From positions 1 to 64,000 of the IMG/VR virus record IMGVR_UViG_3300021961_000050: DNA of 64,000 nt. One strand, written 5' to 3'. This stretch comes from a virus. The notes under the pieces were generated by a model that was not told the origin of the DNA, searched no databases, and saw nothing but the letters and a program-made list of their open reading frames with translations. Positions within the stretch are counted from its first letter, which is position 1. The number at the start of each line of letters is the position of its first letter. Position numbers and translations under genes: made by a program. Of the stretch, positions 45,601-52,269 are shown piece by piece.

Positions 45601-47159
45601 CATCAGCATCTAGTGGACTAATAATTGTTGGTATATTAGACAGCACTGCTGATTTTGAAACCGGTACTAATATTAAGATCAATGGATCTGAAGTAGCATC
45701 TGAATTTGTAGATATTGAATATAGATCATTGATTACAGATACACCATACGATTCAACAACCTACGACGCTGTAGAATATGACGAAGATGGTAATCCAATT
45801 TTGTCTACTGCTACAGTAGATACTGTGATTAGAAGTACCTATGCCGACACAGCTTTGGGAACCCGTCCAGAAGATATTGATGTTGTAGGCGGAGCCTACG
45901 TAGACACATACTCAAGTCATGCACCTGAAGAACTAATTCCGGGTGTAATGTTTGAAACACTTGATATGAAAATTTACACCAACCTAGCAAGTAGTGGAAA
46001 TGTTGATATTGCTGGTTATAGAATATTCTACAACATGAGGGGTGAAGAAACATATCTAAGAATTTCTGATAGTTATACTACCATGTTAACACAGGAACTA
46101 GCATTAACAGACACAGTGATACATGTTGGTGATGCATCTAAAATGCCAGCACCAAATCCAGCTGGTGCTATTCCTGGCGCAGTCTTTATCAATGGTGAGA
46201 GAATTACTTACTTTGTAAGAGATTTAACAAACAATACACTAGGTCAGATTAGAAGAGGCACTTGGGGAACAGGTGCTCCTGAACTACATCCATATGGTAC
46301 TTACGTTGTTGATGGCGGACTTGATCAAATAGTACCTGGTGTTGAAATTGGTAATGTAGAAATTACTGCTAATACATCATTGACAGCAACTACTACAAAA
46401 ACACATAAATTTAGAGTTTTAGGAAATCTAACTGTTGATCCTGGAGACTTTATCACTGTGCCTGCTAGTGGATCTAATGTAATGGTTGTAGGTAAGAGTT
46501 TTGATGAAGAAGAAGTGATAGACATTGTAAAAATTACAGAACCACCAACACTTGATGAATTTGCAACTGTTGAAATAGTACTCAGTGCTGAAACAACCAT
46601 CTATGGACCAACGGCCTACTTTACAGAAGAAACTACAGGTGCTAACGTATTGGTATTTAATCCAGGAAGTCGCACAGACACTTTCCAAGGAAAATATGCC
46701 CCATTGAACCCTACTGGTACAGAATCATTGGTTGCCAATGTTGGTAATATATTAATCAACGGTGTAGATTCAGGACTAACTGCTGTCAGTGTAGACGAAA
46801 TACCACCAGTTGGTTATGAAATTGAAGTTAATGGGTCTAGTTTATCATCCAATGTTTACGCTCTTGCAGTGTCATTGTCAGGTGACGTTGGAGTGCATCA
46901 AGTTAGAACTGATGGTGAAGTAAATGTCTACGTTGGTAATGTTTTCCAAACTGCTAATGCCTTAAGTTGGTACAATGCTGGTGATGGGGTGTACACAACT
47001 ACAGATGGTACAGGATTAGAAGGGTCAACAACAATGGCCGCTGAATTTATTAAGGAACAACCTGCAATCTTTAATCAAGGTCTGGTGTTAGAAAGAACGG
47101 TAAATATATTTGACAATCCATTGATTACTGAAGACAGTGAGATAATTATTGAGGAATAG
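33612..47159 (+). CDS. Giant baseplate/tail structural protein with FG-GAP-like repeats
   Basis: 4515 residues, over a fifth of the window, in the position of T4 gp7 (after gp6), though I see no similarity to gp7. Begins LLPGIFRTDTNEKFLSATID, a start I recall from huge structural ORFs of marine myoviruses. About 2200-2930 it holds FG-GAP/beta-propeller-type repeats: GDRFGSSISFDESGRWLYVG (2316), FGYFMDSS (2434), GARFGTSLTICSNNCAIYVG (2610), GDEFGHAIDIVGNYIMATAP (2915). Five strands of the form (V/A)xxGD(F/V)(I/L)TQ recur at 2685-4280, and a paired GSGYTFTPTV / GSDYTEIPTV motif near 3690-3760. It is probably a multi-domain wedge or fibre attachment protein. Three bases separate it from the next gene. 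Confidence 0.75.
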   Translation: MAVRKTLNLLPGIFRTDTNEKFLSATIDQLVSEPNLTRVHGYIGRKFAPTYKKGDSYVTESSFNRQNYQLEPSIVVKDKEDNVEFFSSYIDLINQIKYYGGITNNHNRLFDNEYYTFDPHISLDKLINFTQYYWLPNGPDPVNVSTEGVDLTKTFTVTRDASTNQYIFDDNGTITNNITLARGGSYEFVLDQTGNPFWIQTELGVDGKLNSTPTISSRSVLGVTNNGADSGTVTFNVPQSNAQDRFIKMASVYNVDYATPLAYSELHNRYLSSFLEEYPQYAGITGNLDGKTLIFIDVETLINLGEPAWTAPTVINPDGNPEPTLDAGVIVPDADRYGVWKVVFSSGGINDPIIRLVPVQSVDINEKVFIRYGVLNANKEYYKDYDGFFHEVPLLSSTKNTLYIQDENDTEIYKSIKIVEPTGWSIDVDNDILGKKTYTSPNGIVFTSGLKIRFGTDVTPSTYADKEYYVENVGDSIRLVDVELMVTPETYLDELALNYPDEIFPDYITIVRGSIDLNAWSRNNRWFHQDIIIATAGYNNTPIELDQNARAKRPIVQFESNLKLLNYGTIGKRQINILDTTTADAFNELEGKTYTIAVGTELFDGMRILFAADNDPLVRDKIYVINLVQYEADPVTGLPTGDYHIKLTIADDGDADVNDSVVVTDGPYKGSQWWYDGNQWYEAQQKTGLNQAPLFDVFDLNDNSLTTYSRSTFAGSKIFGYKVNTANTADPILGFGLSYRSFTTQGDIEFTNFFDTDTFEYTNGQDVIVDSIAQGFLHKITGRETYLIKNVWQTVVEPSKQYQLIEFTYDEYNYPFVLDITPRAEQTTPNVKVFLNNQLLKSTQWTLSSNRELTLTPTLNAGDKIIVAVFSDQVSKLGHYEVPSNLNLNAQNIDLDTLTLGQMRNHLVALSENSKELDGNVLGASNLRDIELKAQGGNILQHSAPVPYSALFLLDKEANFVNSVRLAQQEYSKFKYKFLELSSTLSGVDPTDPVATVDLILTEINKIKNATFPWYYSDMVPYGPLKTIVADVGYTIFDPLVRSYEIINVFNNRLLSNQAILVYLNGVQLVIDKDYYFNQDRPAVTINETVTLEVDDILTIVEYSNTDGNYIPETPTKLGLYPKFIPEVFEDDTYRTPVIVIRGHDGSLTPAFGDYRDDVLLELEKRIYNNIKVPMQLSFEDIYNVLPGRFRDNDYTINEANRILSKGFLNWIGNNKIDFSENVTFKNNDAFTWNYSGVPDRLDGSDLPGSWRACYQYFYDTDAPNTRPWEMLGFSIKPDWWEGYYGPAPYTGGNALLWEDLEQGRIVDGDRAGIDPLFARPGLTTIIPVDANGGLIPPSSILCRNLRASSASKSWTIGEQGPAEIAWRRSSEFPYAVQIAMALAKPGKYFGLNIDIDDYRKNNELGQFINSNSHHIRQTDVSYNGYLNSENSIYRTASYLNWIADQLINLGIDPSARLSLLVQRYQVQLAYKMAGFSDHRFLQVLAEQSSPSSTNESIVIPDENYDIHLYKSTPVDRLVYSAVIVEKTDSGYTVKGYDVSNPYFTIIPSVVNSNARKIKVLDKEGVVYLDYQPIKLTVPYGYEFKTLQQTVDFLISYERYLMSQGFTFNKIEEELGEIKNWKLSVKELLFWAQQGWNSGSILVLSPISNSIAVSTIGAIVDEVSDRQYESRVVDQNFKLIKRNKYNITRSPEEFTLTLTDANSIVGYIELNLVQYEHTLIFDNSTVFNDIIYKPELGSRQYRLKLIGQKTGDWNGSMYAPGFIYGSAVTQTWNSGKDYLKGDIVKYKDQLFVALNNVPATAEFDFTKWKLSDAGQFNKGLLTNFSSNATRSKSYYDSKGYFQDQNQLQYSHGLIGFKPRQYLSDIGLDESTQIEFYKGYIKQKGTANSIEALTNAQFSNLDSQINFYEEWAIRVGEYGALDTNPYIEIVLDEKEFGVNPARAEFLTAEDAGLADGLTKFSKTELYRTAESFSGYIALNRTDESDYDNDIPTAGYVNIDDVDTTIFDLTNYQELNSKIDEIGTGYRIWVAKNFSQEWDVLRVTETDNNVIGVKNDLDGFVTFTFEQPHGLEKEELFFLKQFITEFNGFYRAYKIVDLNSIMVEYAGDTTNLTSIDGRGLLFKLDSMRFSFMEDSRVYGLTNPKHGWKIGDKIWIDTDAATSLVQGQPVNTVQNTWKVYEKQHPWSLKSGISKPVGLQSNADTYGSSVRMSYDLSTIAVGGETASRYDVITDTTTAGVGEVNLFVRNYDNEYEHSVVISPSTGNTYEFGSFVDFAIDRLGVGSPGSESDLGFVHIYNRPEGQAGWNIGQVVVGNVASTGDRFGSSISFDESGRWLYVGAPGNDLVYVYGLDETIELESGTVLPDGVDVNVAIPFTPQITDDADSLLVKNKNTTFVPNIDYVVDGGNIQFNFVPPVIELDIIQQPYYVYVDTLTGNASSEFGYFMDSSLDGAQLGIGVPNDPVTVNETVDKIKHGRTYTIVSNVSTDFTTVGAANNIVGTTFVANTTSLVGAFTGDGTVSTVYAGAGSVHVYDRVIEAFDSTDSTDYVVTGTIGRIYRVLVDDIEVDRSRYSIVGSNTVRFITPLGVGKVVYVETNEFNLLELLTGTIVQEGARFGTSLTICSNNCAIYVGAPYYDNGSSYNTGSVFKFHHRGRLYGTNTGSIQDPTFVPNDTIRLDNFEVKVKLRLSETVTVSEGDFITQSSSGANVTVTADSPTGGSVTVSISDYNNANVFTLGSGVVSINGTPTTAYPRRTTLDEWVEDINSANLLGITAVNEHGYFRLNSDRTVAKNLLRTLSGRNVTGSDGVYADSGMAVFAEMQIILSTFNTPGEFFGTNVILARNAYMLVISTGKGTTKRYMTFDVNETVFDDESTTFTDQVKGGGSVYIYELYDDPRDAVEDPGRYAYAQQLDPEELNPGDEFGHAIDIVGNYIMATAPNDDTNTYLELSGNITVAAGDVITQPTAGLDEFTAYYSVEEGNRIGIINYSSQQILTGSSDTLYVNGVDSGVYPTDISDNTGKVYLFENLTGGRGWKLISYETPKVDIDSINRMYMYDKVSNTILANMEFIDPVKGKIMGQAEQEISYKTEYDPAVYNMGSRRYNGDLHWGAEQVGRVWWNLNKVRFLDYEQGSLTYRSINWGRFFPGSVIEVAEWVESTVPPSQYDIVVNDGTPLYPDDSAYVRTIYVDTSGVITNKYYYWVINKPSLDKVNSDRKLPVTTIKTLIENPKSSGVPYAAVIHNQALIVYNASNYLSASDTVLHVDYELIKNSNIIHSEYELVQKNNGQSRVAPKVIDKMIDSLAGLDILGRVVPDPKLSVADRYGISVRPRQSMFKDRFEAMKNLVGYVNNIFASNPIAKQYRLDRLLDKEKEPNFKLNEYNQRVDSDEELTYIDTEVLNPGYKVLVTSSVQNDGLWTLNELSEDKEWILVRIQSYDTTLYWEYQDWYAKGYDQNTKTTYVAESNVEALKLSYGVGDVIRIANSGNGEWQMVVVNSSSEFELVGIQNGTIKLLDILADFTDTNLGFGNSGYDLGRYAQSPNIEIRNILNALRYDIFTGTLTDETNKLFFVMMNYALSEQKYIDWIFKTSFVSIAHRLRNLDQLPNYIRDNQSYYQDYINEVKPYKTKIREYLVSYDSFDQFEGSVTDFDLPAYYDTQDRLFRSPSGEQAEKDSQLWQQDQYSQWYGNRTLFIESILVEDGGSDYTEIPTVTIVGNGSGAEAHAVINGDTGAITSIVVDKPGSGYTFTPTVIINGNGTGAKAYAVLKNTQVRGISTTMKFDRITYSSTVQEWATNSYYNEGDIVSYQGQGYRVLANITTGLVFTSSDYELYSSELFTNANDRIMAYYDPQNGQPAKDLKLLVPGVEYPGVQVTGLPFTRQPGFNGSALANLIVNSSVTVAIGDVITQTVPDVALYLSSSVSVTEGDFLTQGNANITVLTTSSDTMEIFGNYNSVVEFDVEETANVFINGVEQEITTFDYYSTTWSNVGITTANIMTLSEPMLTVSSASSGLIIVGILDSTADFETGTNIKINGSEVASEFVDIEYRSLITDTPYDSTTYDAVEYDEDGNPILSTATVDTVIRSTYADTALGTRPEDIDVVGGAYVDTYSSHAPEELIPGVMFETLDMKIYTNLASSGNVDIAGYRIFYNMRGEETYLRISDSYTTMLTQELALTDTVIHVGDASKMPAPNPAGAIPGAVFINGERITYFVRDLTNNTLGQIRRGTWGTGAPELHPYGTYVVDGGLDQIVPGVEIGNVEITANTSLTATTTKTHKFRVLGNLTVDPGDFITVPASGSNVMVVGKSFDEEEVIDIVKITEPPTLDEFATVEIVLSAETTIYGPTAYFTEETTGANVLVFNPGSRTDTFQGKYAPLNPTGTESLVANVGNILINGVDSGLTAVSVDEIPPVGYEIEVNGSSLSSNVYALAVSLSGDVGVHQVRTDGEVNVYVGNVFQTANALSWYNAGDGVYTTTDGTGLEGSTTMAAEFIKEQPAIFNQGLVLERTVNIFDNPLITEDSEIIIEE

Positions 47160-47161
47160 AA

Positions 47162-48640
47162 ATGACTATTAAGATTAGCCAACTTGGAAATTTGACTACA
47201 TTTACAGATACTACCTATGTGGTAGCAGTTAATACTGCCGCCACGTTTACCACTGTAAAATCAACTGGATTGGTTCTAAAAGATTATGTATTAGGTGATT
47301 TACCAGATCAAGTTGCTAATTTAGAAAGTAACAGTACTACTTTTACTTCTAATATATCAACAATAGAATCAGACGTTGCTAATTTAGAATCGTCAATGAC
47401 TTCTGTAGAAGGTGATATTGTCGCTATACAGTCTGACATATCAACCATAGAAGGTAATATTGCTTCGTTAGAAGCCAATGCGGCCGCTCAAGCAGAATTA
47501 ATCAGTAACTTAGATACATTAGATCTAGCAAACGTAGAGGCCAATGTGGCCACATTACAAAGTGATGTTAATGATTTAGAAAGTAATGTTACTATACTAC
47601 AAGGTGATGTAGCATCCTTAACAGATGGTTCAACAACATTTGGTAATGTTGTTCCTACTGCTAACGTGTCATATGACCTAGGCAGTCCAACTGCGATGTG
47701 GAAAGATCTATATCTCAGTGGTAATACAGTTTACCTAGGTGGAGCTACATTAAGTTTTGATGGATACAGTGTCACAGTTGATCAACCATTATTGTCACTT
47801 TCTGGATCACAGTCATTTGGTATAACCACAGTTGAATCACTACACATTGATCAACAGGGATATGGATTTAGTGGCAACGGAAGAGTGGCTATTTCCACTG
47901 GTGCACTAGGCGACCCTTGGGGTGAAGGTGCATTAGTTGTTGAAACTAACAATCTTGAAGGCAACGGCATCGTGCCAAGTAATCCTGATCAATATACATT
48001 AGGTACCATTGATATTCCATGGCGCGATATCTACACAGGTAATTTAACCGTTGGTACTCCAACAACATTGGGAACATCAACAATACAGTTTCCAAACAAC
48101 GGTGCAATACTTGAAGGTAATCTAGGTGTTTATCCATCAACTTTTGTTAGAGCACCTGATAATGGTACAGCATTATTAACAGCCAGTTACACTGGAAATG
48201 TTAGTTTAAACAATTTTGTTGAATTAGGGGACACTGCTAATATAGGATTATATGGTGCAGGTGACGTGATACATAACTGGCAGTTTGATACAAGTGGATT
48301 AACATGGCCAGATGGTACAGTACAAACAACAGCCTCTCCAATGGTAAGACCTGTACTTACAGACAATGCTGGTAACTGGAGCACATTAACAGATGTGGAT
48401 CCTGATACGTATTGTGGATTAAATCTTGTGGATCCTCCGACGGCAACTGCTTTGGTAAATTTATTAGACGGCTCATATAACGGACAGACGTTTTTTGTTG
48501 TAAAAAATAATTCAGGAGGCAGTCAATTACTAATAACAATGACTACTTGGGATACTAGCACTAATTCTGTAGCTGTACTGAATAATATGGGTGAAGGAAA
48601 TTTTGTTTGGCAGGGTTCGTACTGGGTTAGATTGCCTTAG
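47162..48640 (+). CDS. Tail fibre protein with N-terminal coiled coil
   Basis: 492 residues. About 55-165 is a trimeric-type coiled coil with LESN/IESDVANLESS heptads and Asn spacing. Then a beta-rich shaft with PTANVSYDLGSPTAMWKDLY and LSGNTVYLGG, the same module as in the minus-strand fibre at 1-2729. A GAGGAA ribosome site precedes the ATG. The C-terminus lacks a recognisable receptor domain. Likely short or side fibre attached to the giant baseplate protein. Confidence 0.75.
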   Translation: MTIKISQLGNLTTFTDTTYVVAVNTAATFTTVKSTGLVLKDYVLGDLPDQVANLESNSTTFTSNISTIESDVANLESSMTSVEGDIVAIQSDISTIEGNIASLEANAAAQAELISNLDTLDLANVEANVATLQSDVNDLESNVTILQGDVASLTDGSTTFGNVVPTANVSYDLGSPTAMWKDLYLSGNTVYLGGATLSFDGYSVTVDQPLLSLSGSQSFGITTVESLHIDQQGYGFSGNGRVAISTGALGDPWGEGALVVETNNLEGNGIVPSNPDQYTLGTIDIPWRDIYTGNLTVGTPTTLGTSTIQFPNNGAILEGNLGVYPSTFVRAPDNGTALLTASYTGNVSLNNFVELGDTANIGLYGAGDVIHNWQFDTSGLTWPDGTVQTTASPMVRPVLTDNAGNWSTLTDVDPDTYCGLNLVDPPTATALVNLLDGSYNGQTFFVVKNNSGGSQLLITMTTWDTSTNSVAVLNNMGEGNFVWQGSYWVRLP

Positions 48641-48667
48641 ATTGGTATAATATTAACAGAATAAATT

Positions 48668-49345
48668 ATGAATACAAATGCGATAAATAACAATATGGAT
48701 AACAAAATGCAAGAAAATCAACCTAAACGAGTGCCTGATGAGCAGGGCGGAATACAGGTTCAAGGTCATATTAAAATATTTGACCCAGAAACCAAAGAAG
48801 TATTCGTAGACAAACGCAACGCTATTCACTATGAAAACATGAGTGAAGCGATTGCCTACAGTCTTGCCAATAAAGCCACAAACTTTATTACAGAAATGCA
48901 CTTTGGTAATGGAGGCACCACAGTTGACCCAACTGGTGTTATTACCTACTTGCCTACTAATACTAATGTACAGAATGCAGACTTGTATAATCCGCAGTAT
49001 TCAAAAATTGTTGATGATACCAATGCGGCAAACAGCGATCCATTAAGAAATAAAATGTCAATTACGCATGTTCCTGGACAGATATACAGTGATATCGTTG
49101 TAACCTGTCTATTAGATTATGGTGAACCCAGTGGACAAGCAGTTTTCGATAATAGTCAAGACCTAAACGGTACTTTTGTTTTTGATGAACTTGGTCTTAA
49201 AGGCTATGACAGCTCAACTGGTGAAGCTGGAAAATTGTTAACACACGTGATTTTTAGTCCAGTACAAAAATCACTAAACAGATTAATACAAATTGATTAC
49301 ACAGTAAGAATTCAAACTTTAACATATTTGAGTTCTACAACATAA
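48668..49345 (+). CDS. Virion structural protein of unknown type
   Basis: 225 residues. Hydrophilic start (MNTNAINNNMDNKMQENQ); then GHIKIFDPETKEVFVDKRNA, HYENMSEAIAYSLANKATNF and MHFGNGGTTVD. I recall similar proteins among marine T4-like tail modules without assigned function. Position between fibres suggests a fibre hinge, connector or adhesin. An alternative start at residue 10 (48695) cannot be excluded; no strong ribosome site is seen. Confidence 0.6.
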   Translation: MNTNAINNNMDNKMQENQPKRVPDEQGGIQVQGHIKIFDPETKEVFVDKRNAIHYENMSEAIAYSLANKATNFITEMHFGNGGTTVDPTGVITYLPTNTNVQNADLYNPQYSKIVDDTNAANSDPLRNKMSITHVPGQIYSDIVVTCLLDYGEPSGQAVFDNSQDLNGTFVFDELGLKGYDSSTGEAGKLLTHVIFSPVQKSLNRLIQIDYTVRIQTLTYLSSTT

Positions 49346-49359
49346 TTTAGGATAATAAC

Positions 49360-50748
49360 ATGTCGTACATCATAAGAAAAACTAACGGAACAACATTAGG
49401 AACTATATTAGACGGTACCTTAGATACTGCGGCTACTAGTTTATCGTTAGTAGGTAGAAATTATAGCAACTATGGTCAGGTAATGACTGACAACCTAGTG
49501 TCAATGGTTGAAAATTTTGCTTATAACATATCACCAAGTAATCCTTTAGCTGGACAGTTATGGTACGACACTGGAACATCTAGATTAAAAGTATATACAG
49601 GTACACAGTTTAAAAACGTAGGTAGTTGTCAAGCAGAAATTAGTGCACCAATAACAACGGTAGCGGGTGACTTATGGTGGGACACTATAGAAGAACAGTT
49701 ATATGTCTATAACGGTACTACACCATACGCAGTGGCTGGATGGATTCTAGTAGGACCTAAATATAAAAAGACAAAAGGTATAAGCACTGCCCAATGGGAA
49801 CAGATTACAGATAGTTTATCAACAGTACATGATGTTGTATCAATTTACTTAAATGGTACAAGAACAGCAATTATTAGTAGAGACAGTGAATTTACTCCTC
49901 AAACAACTATCTCTGGTTTTACTACTATTAAAACTGGACACAATTTATCATCTGCACAGACACTTTGGGGTACAGCAAACAACGCATCCTATCTAGGTGG
50001 TGTACCTGCCGCAAATTATCTTAGAGCAGATGCAAATGATACCACTACAGGTTCTTTAGGTATTATTAATGACAGTGGTCTAACAGTTGGTGCTGGAAGT
50101 GATCTAACATTAACAGTTTCAGGAACAACAGCTGAAATTAGAAACGTTAGTTTAAATTCAGACATAGTGTTCTATACAAATATTTCCAGTACAGACACTG
50201 CGGTATTAACTGTTGATGGTAGCACAGGAAAAATAACAGTTGCTAGTGATCCAACAACTAACTTGGGTATTGCTACTAAACAATATGTTGACAACAGTTT
50301 TGTAGATTCAGTGTTAGGTGGTGTACCAACTACCACAACAATGCCTGAATTAACAGCAAATACCAGTGTTGCTACCACAGAATTTGTGATTAACAATTCA
50401 GGTTTCTTAAAGAATAAAATTTATGATGGTGGAAATGCTAATGTAGCAACAACATTCTTTACTGTGGTTGACACAGGAACGGGTTATGCTAATTTAGCAA
50501 TAGATGATACCAGTGTATTAACTGCTACATCCGACGGAGTTAATTTACTAAATGGTGCTACTGCGGTAACACAAACAGATTCTTATTTAAGTAGTGGTAA
50601 CGCTAGGGTAGCAACAACACAATTTGTTAAAACTGCTACACAATGGTGGGATGGCAGTGCTAAATTTGTTAGCACAGATGAGCCTGAAGCAGGTGTTAAT
50701 GATGCTGGATCAAATGATGGTGATTTTTGGTTCCAACGCGAAGCATAG
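49360..50748 (+). CDS. Tail fibre protein (paralogue A)
   Basis: 462 residues. N-terminal region (SYIIRKTNGTTLGTILDGTL ... ISPSNPLAGQLWYDT, RLKVYTGTQFKNVG, GDLWWDT) is shared with the next gene, so the two form a tandem paralogue pair. Contains repeated ATTQFV/ATTEFVI motifs (ATKQYV-type) typical of fibre shafts. It ends with STDEPEAGVNDAGSNDGDFW. Likely receptor-binding fibre. An AGGATAA ribosome site lies before the ATG. Confidence 0.75.
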   Translation: MSYIIRKTNGTTLGTILDGTLDTAATSLSLVGRNYSNYGQVMTDNLVSMVENFAYNISPSNPLAGQLWYDTGTSRLKVYTGTQFKNVGSCQAEISAPITTVAGDLWWDTIEEQLYVYNGTTPYAVAGWILVGPKYKKTKGISTAQWEQITDSLSTVHDVVSIYLNGTRTAIISRDSEFTPQTTISGFTTIKTGHNLSSAQTLWGTANNASYLGGVPAANYLRADANDTTTGSLGIINDSGLTVGAGSDLTLTVSGTTAEIRNVSLNSDIVFYTNISSTDTAVLTVDGSTGKITVASDPTTNLGIATKQYVDNSFVDSVLGGVPTTTTMPELTANTSVATTEFVINNSGFLKNKIYDGGNANVATTFFTVVDTGTGYANLAIDDTSVLTATSDGVNLLNGATAVTQTDSYLSSGNARVATTQFVKTATQWWDGSAKFVSTDEPEAGVNDAGSNDGDFWFQREA

Positions 50749-50755
50749 CATTTAA

Positions 50756-50763
50756 GATAAATA
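50756..50763 (+). promoter_or_regulatory. Late promoter for fibre paralogue B
   Basis: GATAAATA followed by AAGTTATAG, 28 bp before the ATG at 50791, in the gap after paralogue A. Confidence 0.5.
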
Positions 50764-50790
50764 AAGTTATAGTTTAAGGTGTAAACAAAT

Positions 50791-52257
50791 ATGGCATATA
50801 CAATTACAACAACGGCAGGAACAGCAATAGCAACCGTTTCAGACGGTACCGTTAATACTACGGCAACCAATCTAACACTTATTGGTAAAAACTATGCTGG
50901 TTACGGTGTGTTTCTTAATGAAAATTATATCAAACTACTTGAAAACTTTTCAAATGGCTCAGCACCAAGTACTCCTTTAAAAGGCCAATTGTGGTATGAT
51001 GCTAACAACAGTGTTTTAAAAGTTTACAGTGGAACACAATGGAAACCAATTTCAAGTTCTGCCACTGGCGGAACTGCACCAACAGGTCCTGTTATTGGCG
51101 ACTTATGGTGGGATACTGCTAATGCTCAATTGAAAGTGTGGAGTGGTTCAACCTGGGTTATTGTTGGTCCAGCATATACTTCAACATCAGGAACATCAGG
51201 TGGCTTAGTAGAAACAATATTAGATAATGTTTCAGGTAGCCATGTTGTTGTTAGATTTTATGTTTCTAACACCACAGTAGGCATTATCAGTAAAGACGCA
51301 ACATTTACTCCATTAACTAGTGTTCCAGGCTTTTCTACTATCAAACCTGGATTTAATCTTGTAAGTTCTAGCACAATTACAGGTGCTCAGTTTACAGGTG
51401 ATGCTAGTAACGCATTAACACTTAACAATTTAACATCAGGACAATTTTTACGTAGTGATACTAACATCACAACATCTTATACACTTGACGTGGTTAATAA
51501 CACTGGTCTAACAGTAGGTGGATCAAGTGACTTTAATATTGGTGTTAGTGGCGGAGTTGTTAAATTAACAAACACAGTTAATAACAGTGATTTAGATATT
51601 GTTGTTAATAAAGGTAGTACACTTACACAGGCTATCACTATTGATGGATCAACAGCCGCAGTTACAGTCCCTGAGGATTTTAACGTAGGCGGAGATGTTG
51701 CAGTTATAGGCACCTTAGGTGTTACAGGTACAACATCATGCAGTACATTAACAGTTTCAAGCACATTTACTCCAACAGCTAATGCGTCAATTAACATTGG
51801 ATCTACCAGTAGTAGATGGAACTTAGTCTACGCACAGAGTTTTGTTGGAACTTCAGTTCAAGCACAATATGCTGACTTGGCAGAACGTTTTGAATCAGAT
51901 CATAGTTATCCAGCTGGCACAGTGGTTGAAATTGGTGGCACTAAAGAAATTACATCAGCAGTTCATGACCTTAGTGAATCTGTATTTGGTGTGATAAGTA
52001 CTAGAGCGGCATTTTTAATGAATGGTGAAGCTGGTACTGATGCAACGCATCCAGCTGTGGCAGTCAATGGAAGAGTTCCAGTTAGAGTAATTGGAAAAGT
52101 TAAGAAAGGTGATCGTTTAGTTTCAGCAGGGCGTGGACTTGCAAGATCAGCAACTAGAGACGAACTAACACCATTCAATGTTATTGGACGTGCTTTAGAG
52201 AATAAAACTTCAGATGCTGAAGGTATGATAGAAGCAATAGTTAAATTAAATTCATAG
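50791..52257 (+). CDS. Tail fibre protein (paralogue B) with C-terminal processing-type domain
   Basis: 488 residues. N-terminal third repeats the pattern of paralogue A (GKNYAGYGVFLNENYIKLLE, PLKGQLWYDANNSVLKVYSG, GDLWWDT). A module PTANASINIGSTSSRWNLVY is shared with other fibres. The last ~130 residues, QYADLAERFESDHSYPAGTV then VEIGG...VFGVIS and GRVPVRVIGKVKKGDRLVSA, resemble the phage C-terminal intramolecular chaperone/peptidase G2-like domain. If so, the fibre may be trimmed after trimerisation. That assignment is from memory and tentative. Confidence 0.75.
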   Translation: MAYTITTTAGTAIATVSDGTVNTTATNLTLIGKNYAGYGVFLNENYIKLLENFSNGSAPSTPLKGQLWYDANNSVLKVYSGTQWKPISSSATGGTAPTGPVIGDLWWDTANAQLKVWSGSTWVIVGPAYTSTSGTSGGLVETILDNVSGSHVVVRFYVSNTTVGIISKDATFTPLTSVPGFSTIKPGFNLVSSSTITGAQFTGDASNALTLNNLTSGQFLRSDTNITTSYTLDVVNNTGLTVGGSSDFNIGVSGGVVKLTNTVNNSDLDIVVNKGSTLTQAITIDGSTAAVTVPEDFNVGGDVAVIGTLGVTGTTSCSTLTVSSTFTPTANASINIGSTSSRWNLVYAQSFVGTSVQAQYADLAERFESDHSYPAGTVVEIGGTKEITSAVHDLSESVFGVISTRAAFLMNGEAGTDATHPAVAVNGRVPVRVIGKVKKGDRLVSAGRGLARSATRDELTPFNVIGRALENKTSDAEGMIEAIVKLNS

Positions 52258-52269
52258 GAATAGAGAGAT

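Noticed and set aside
33612-47159. Calling the giant protein gp7
   Set aside because: Only position supports this; I could find no motif shared with T4 gp7.
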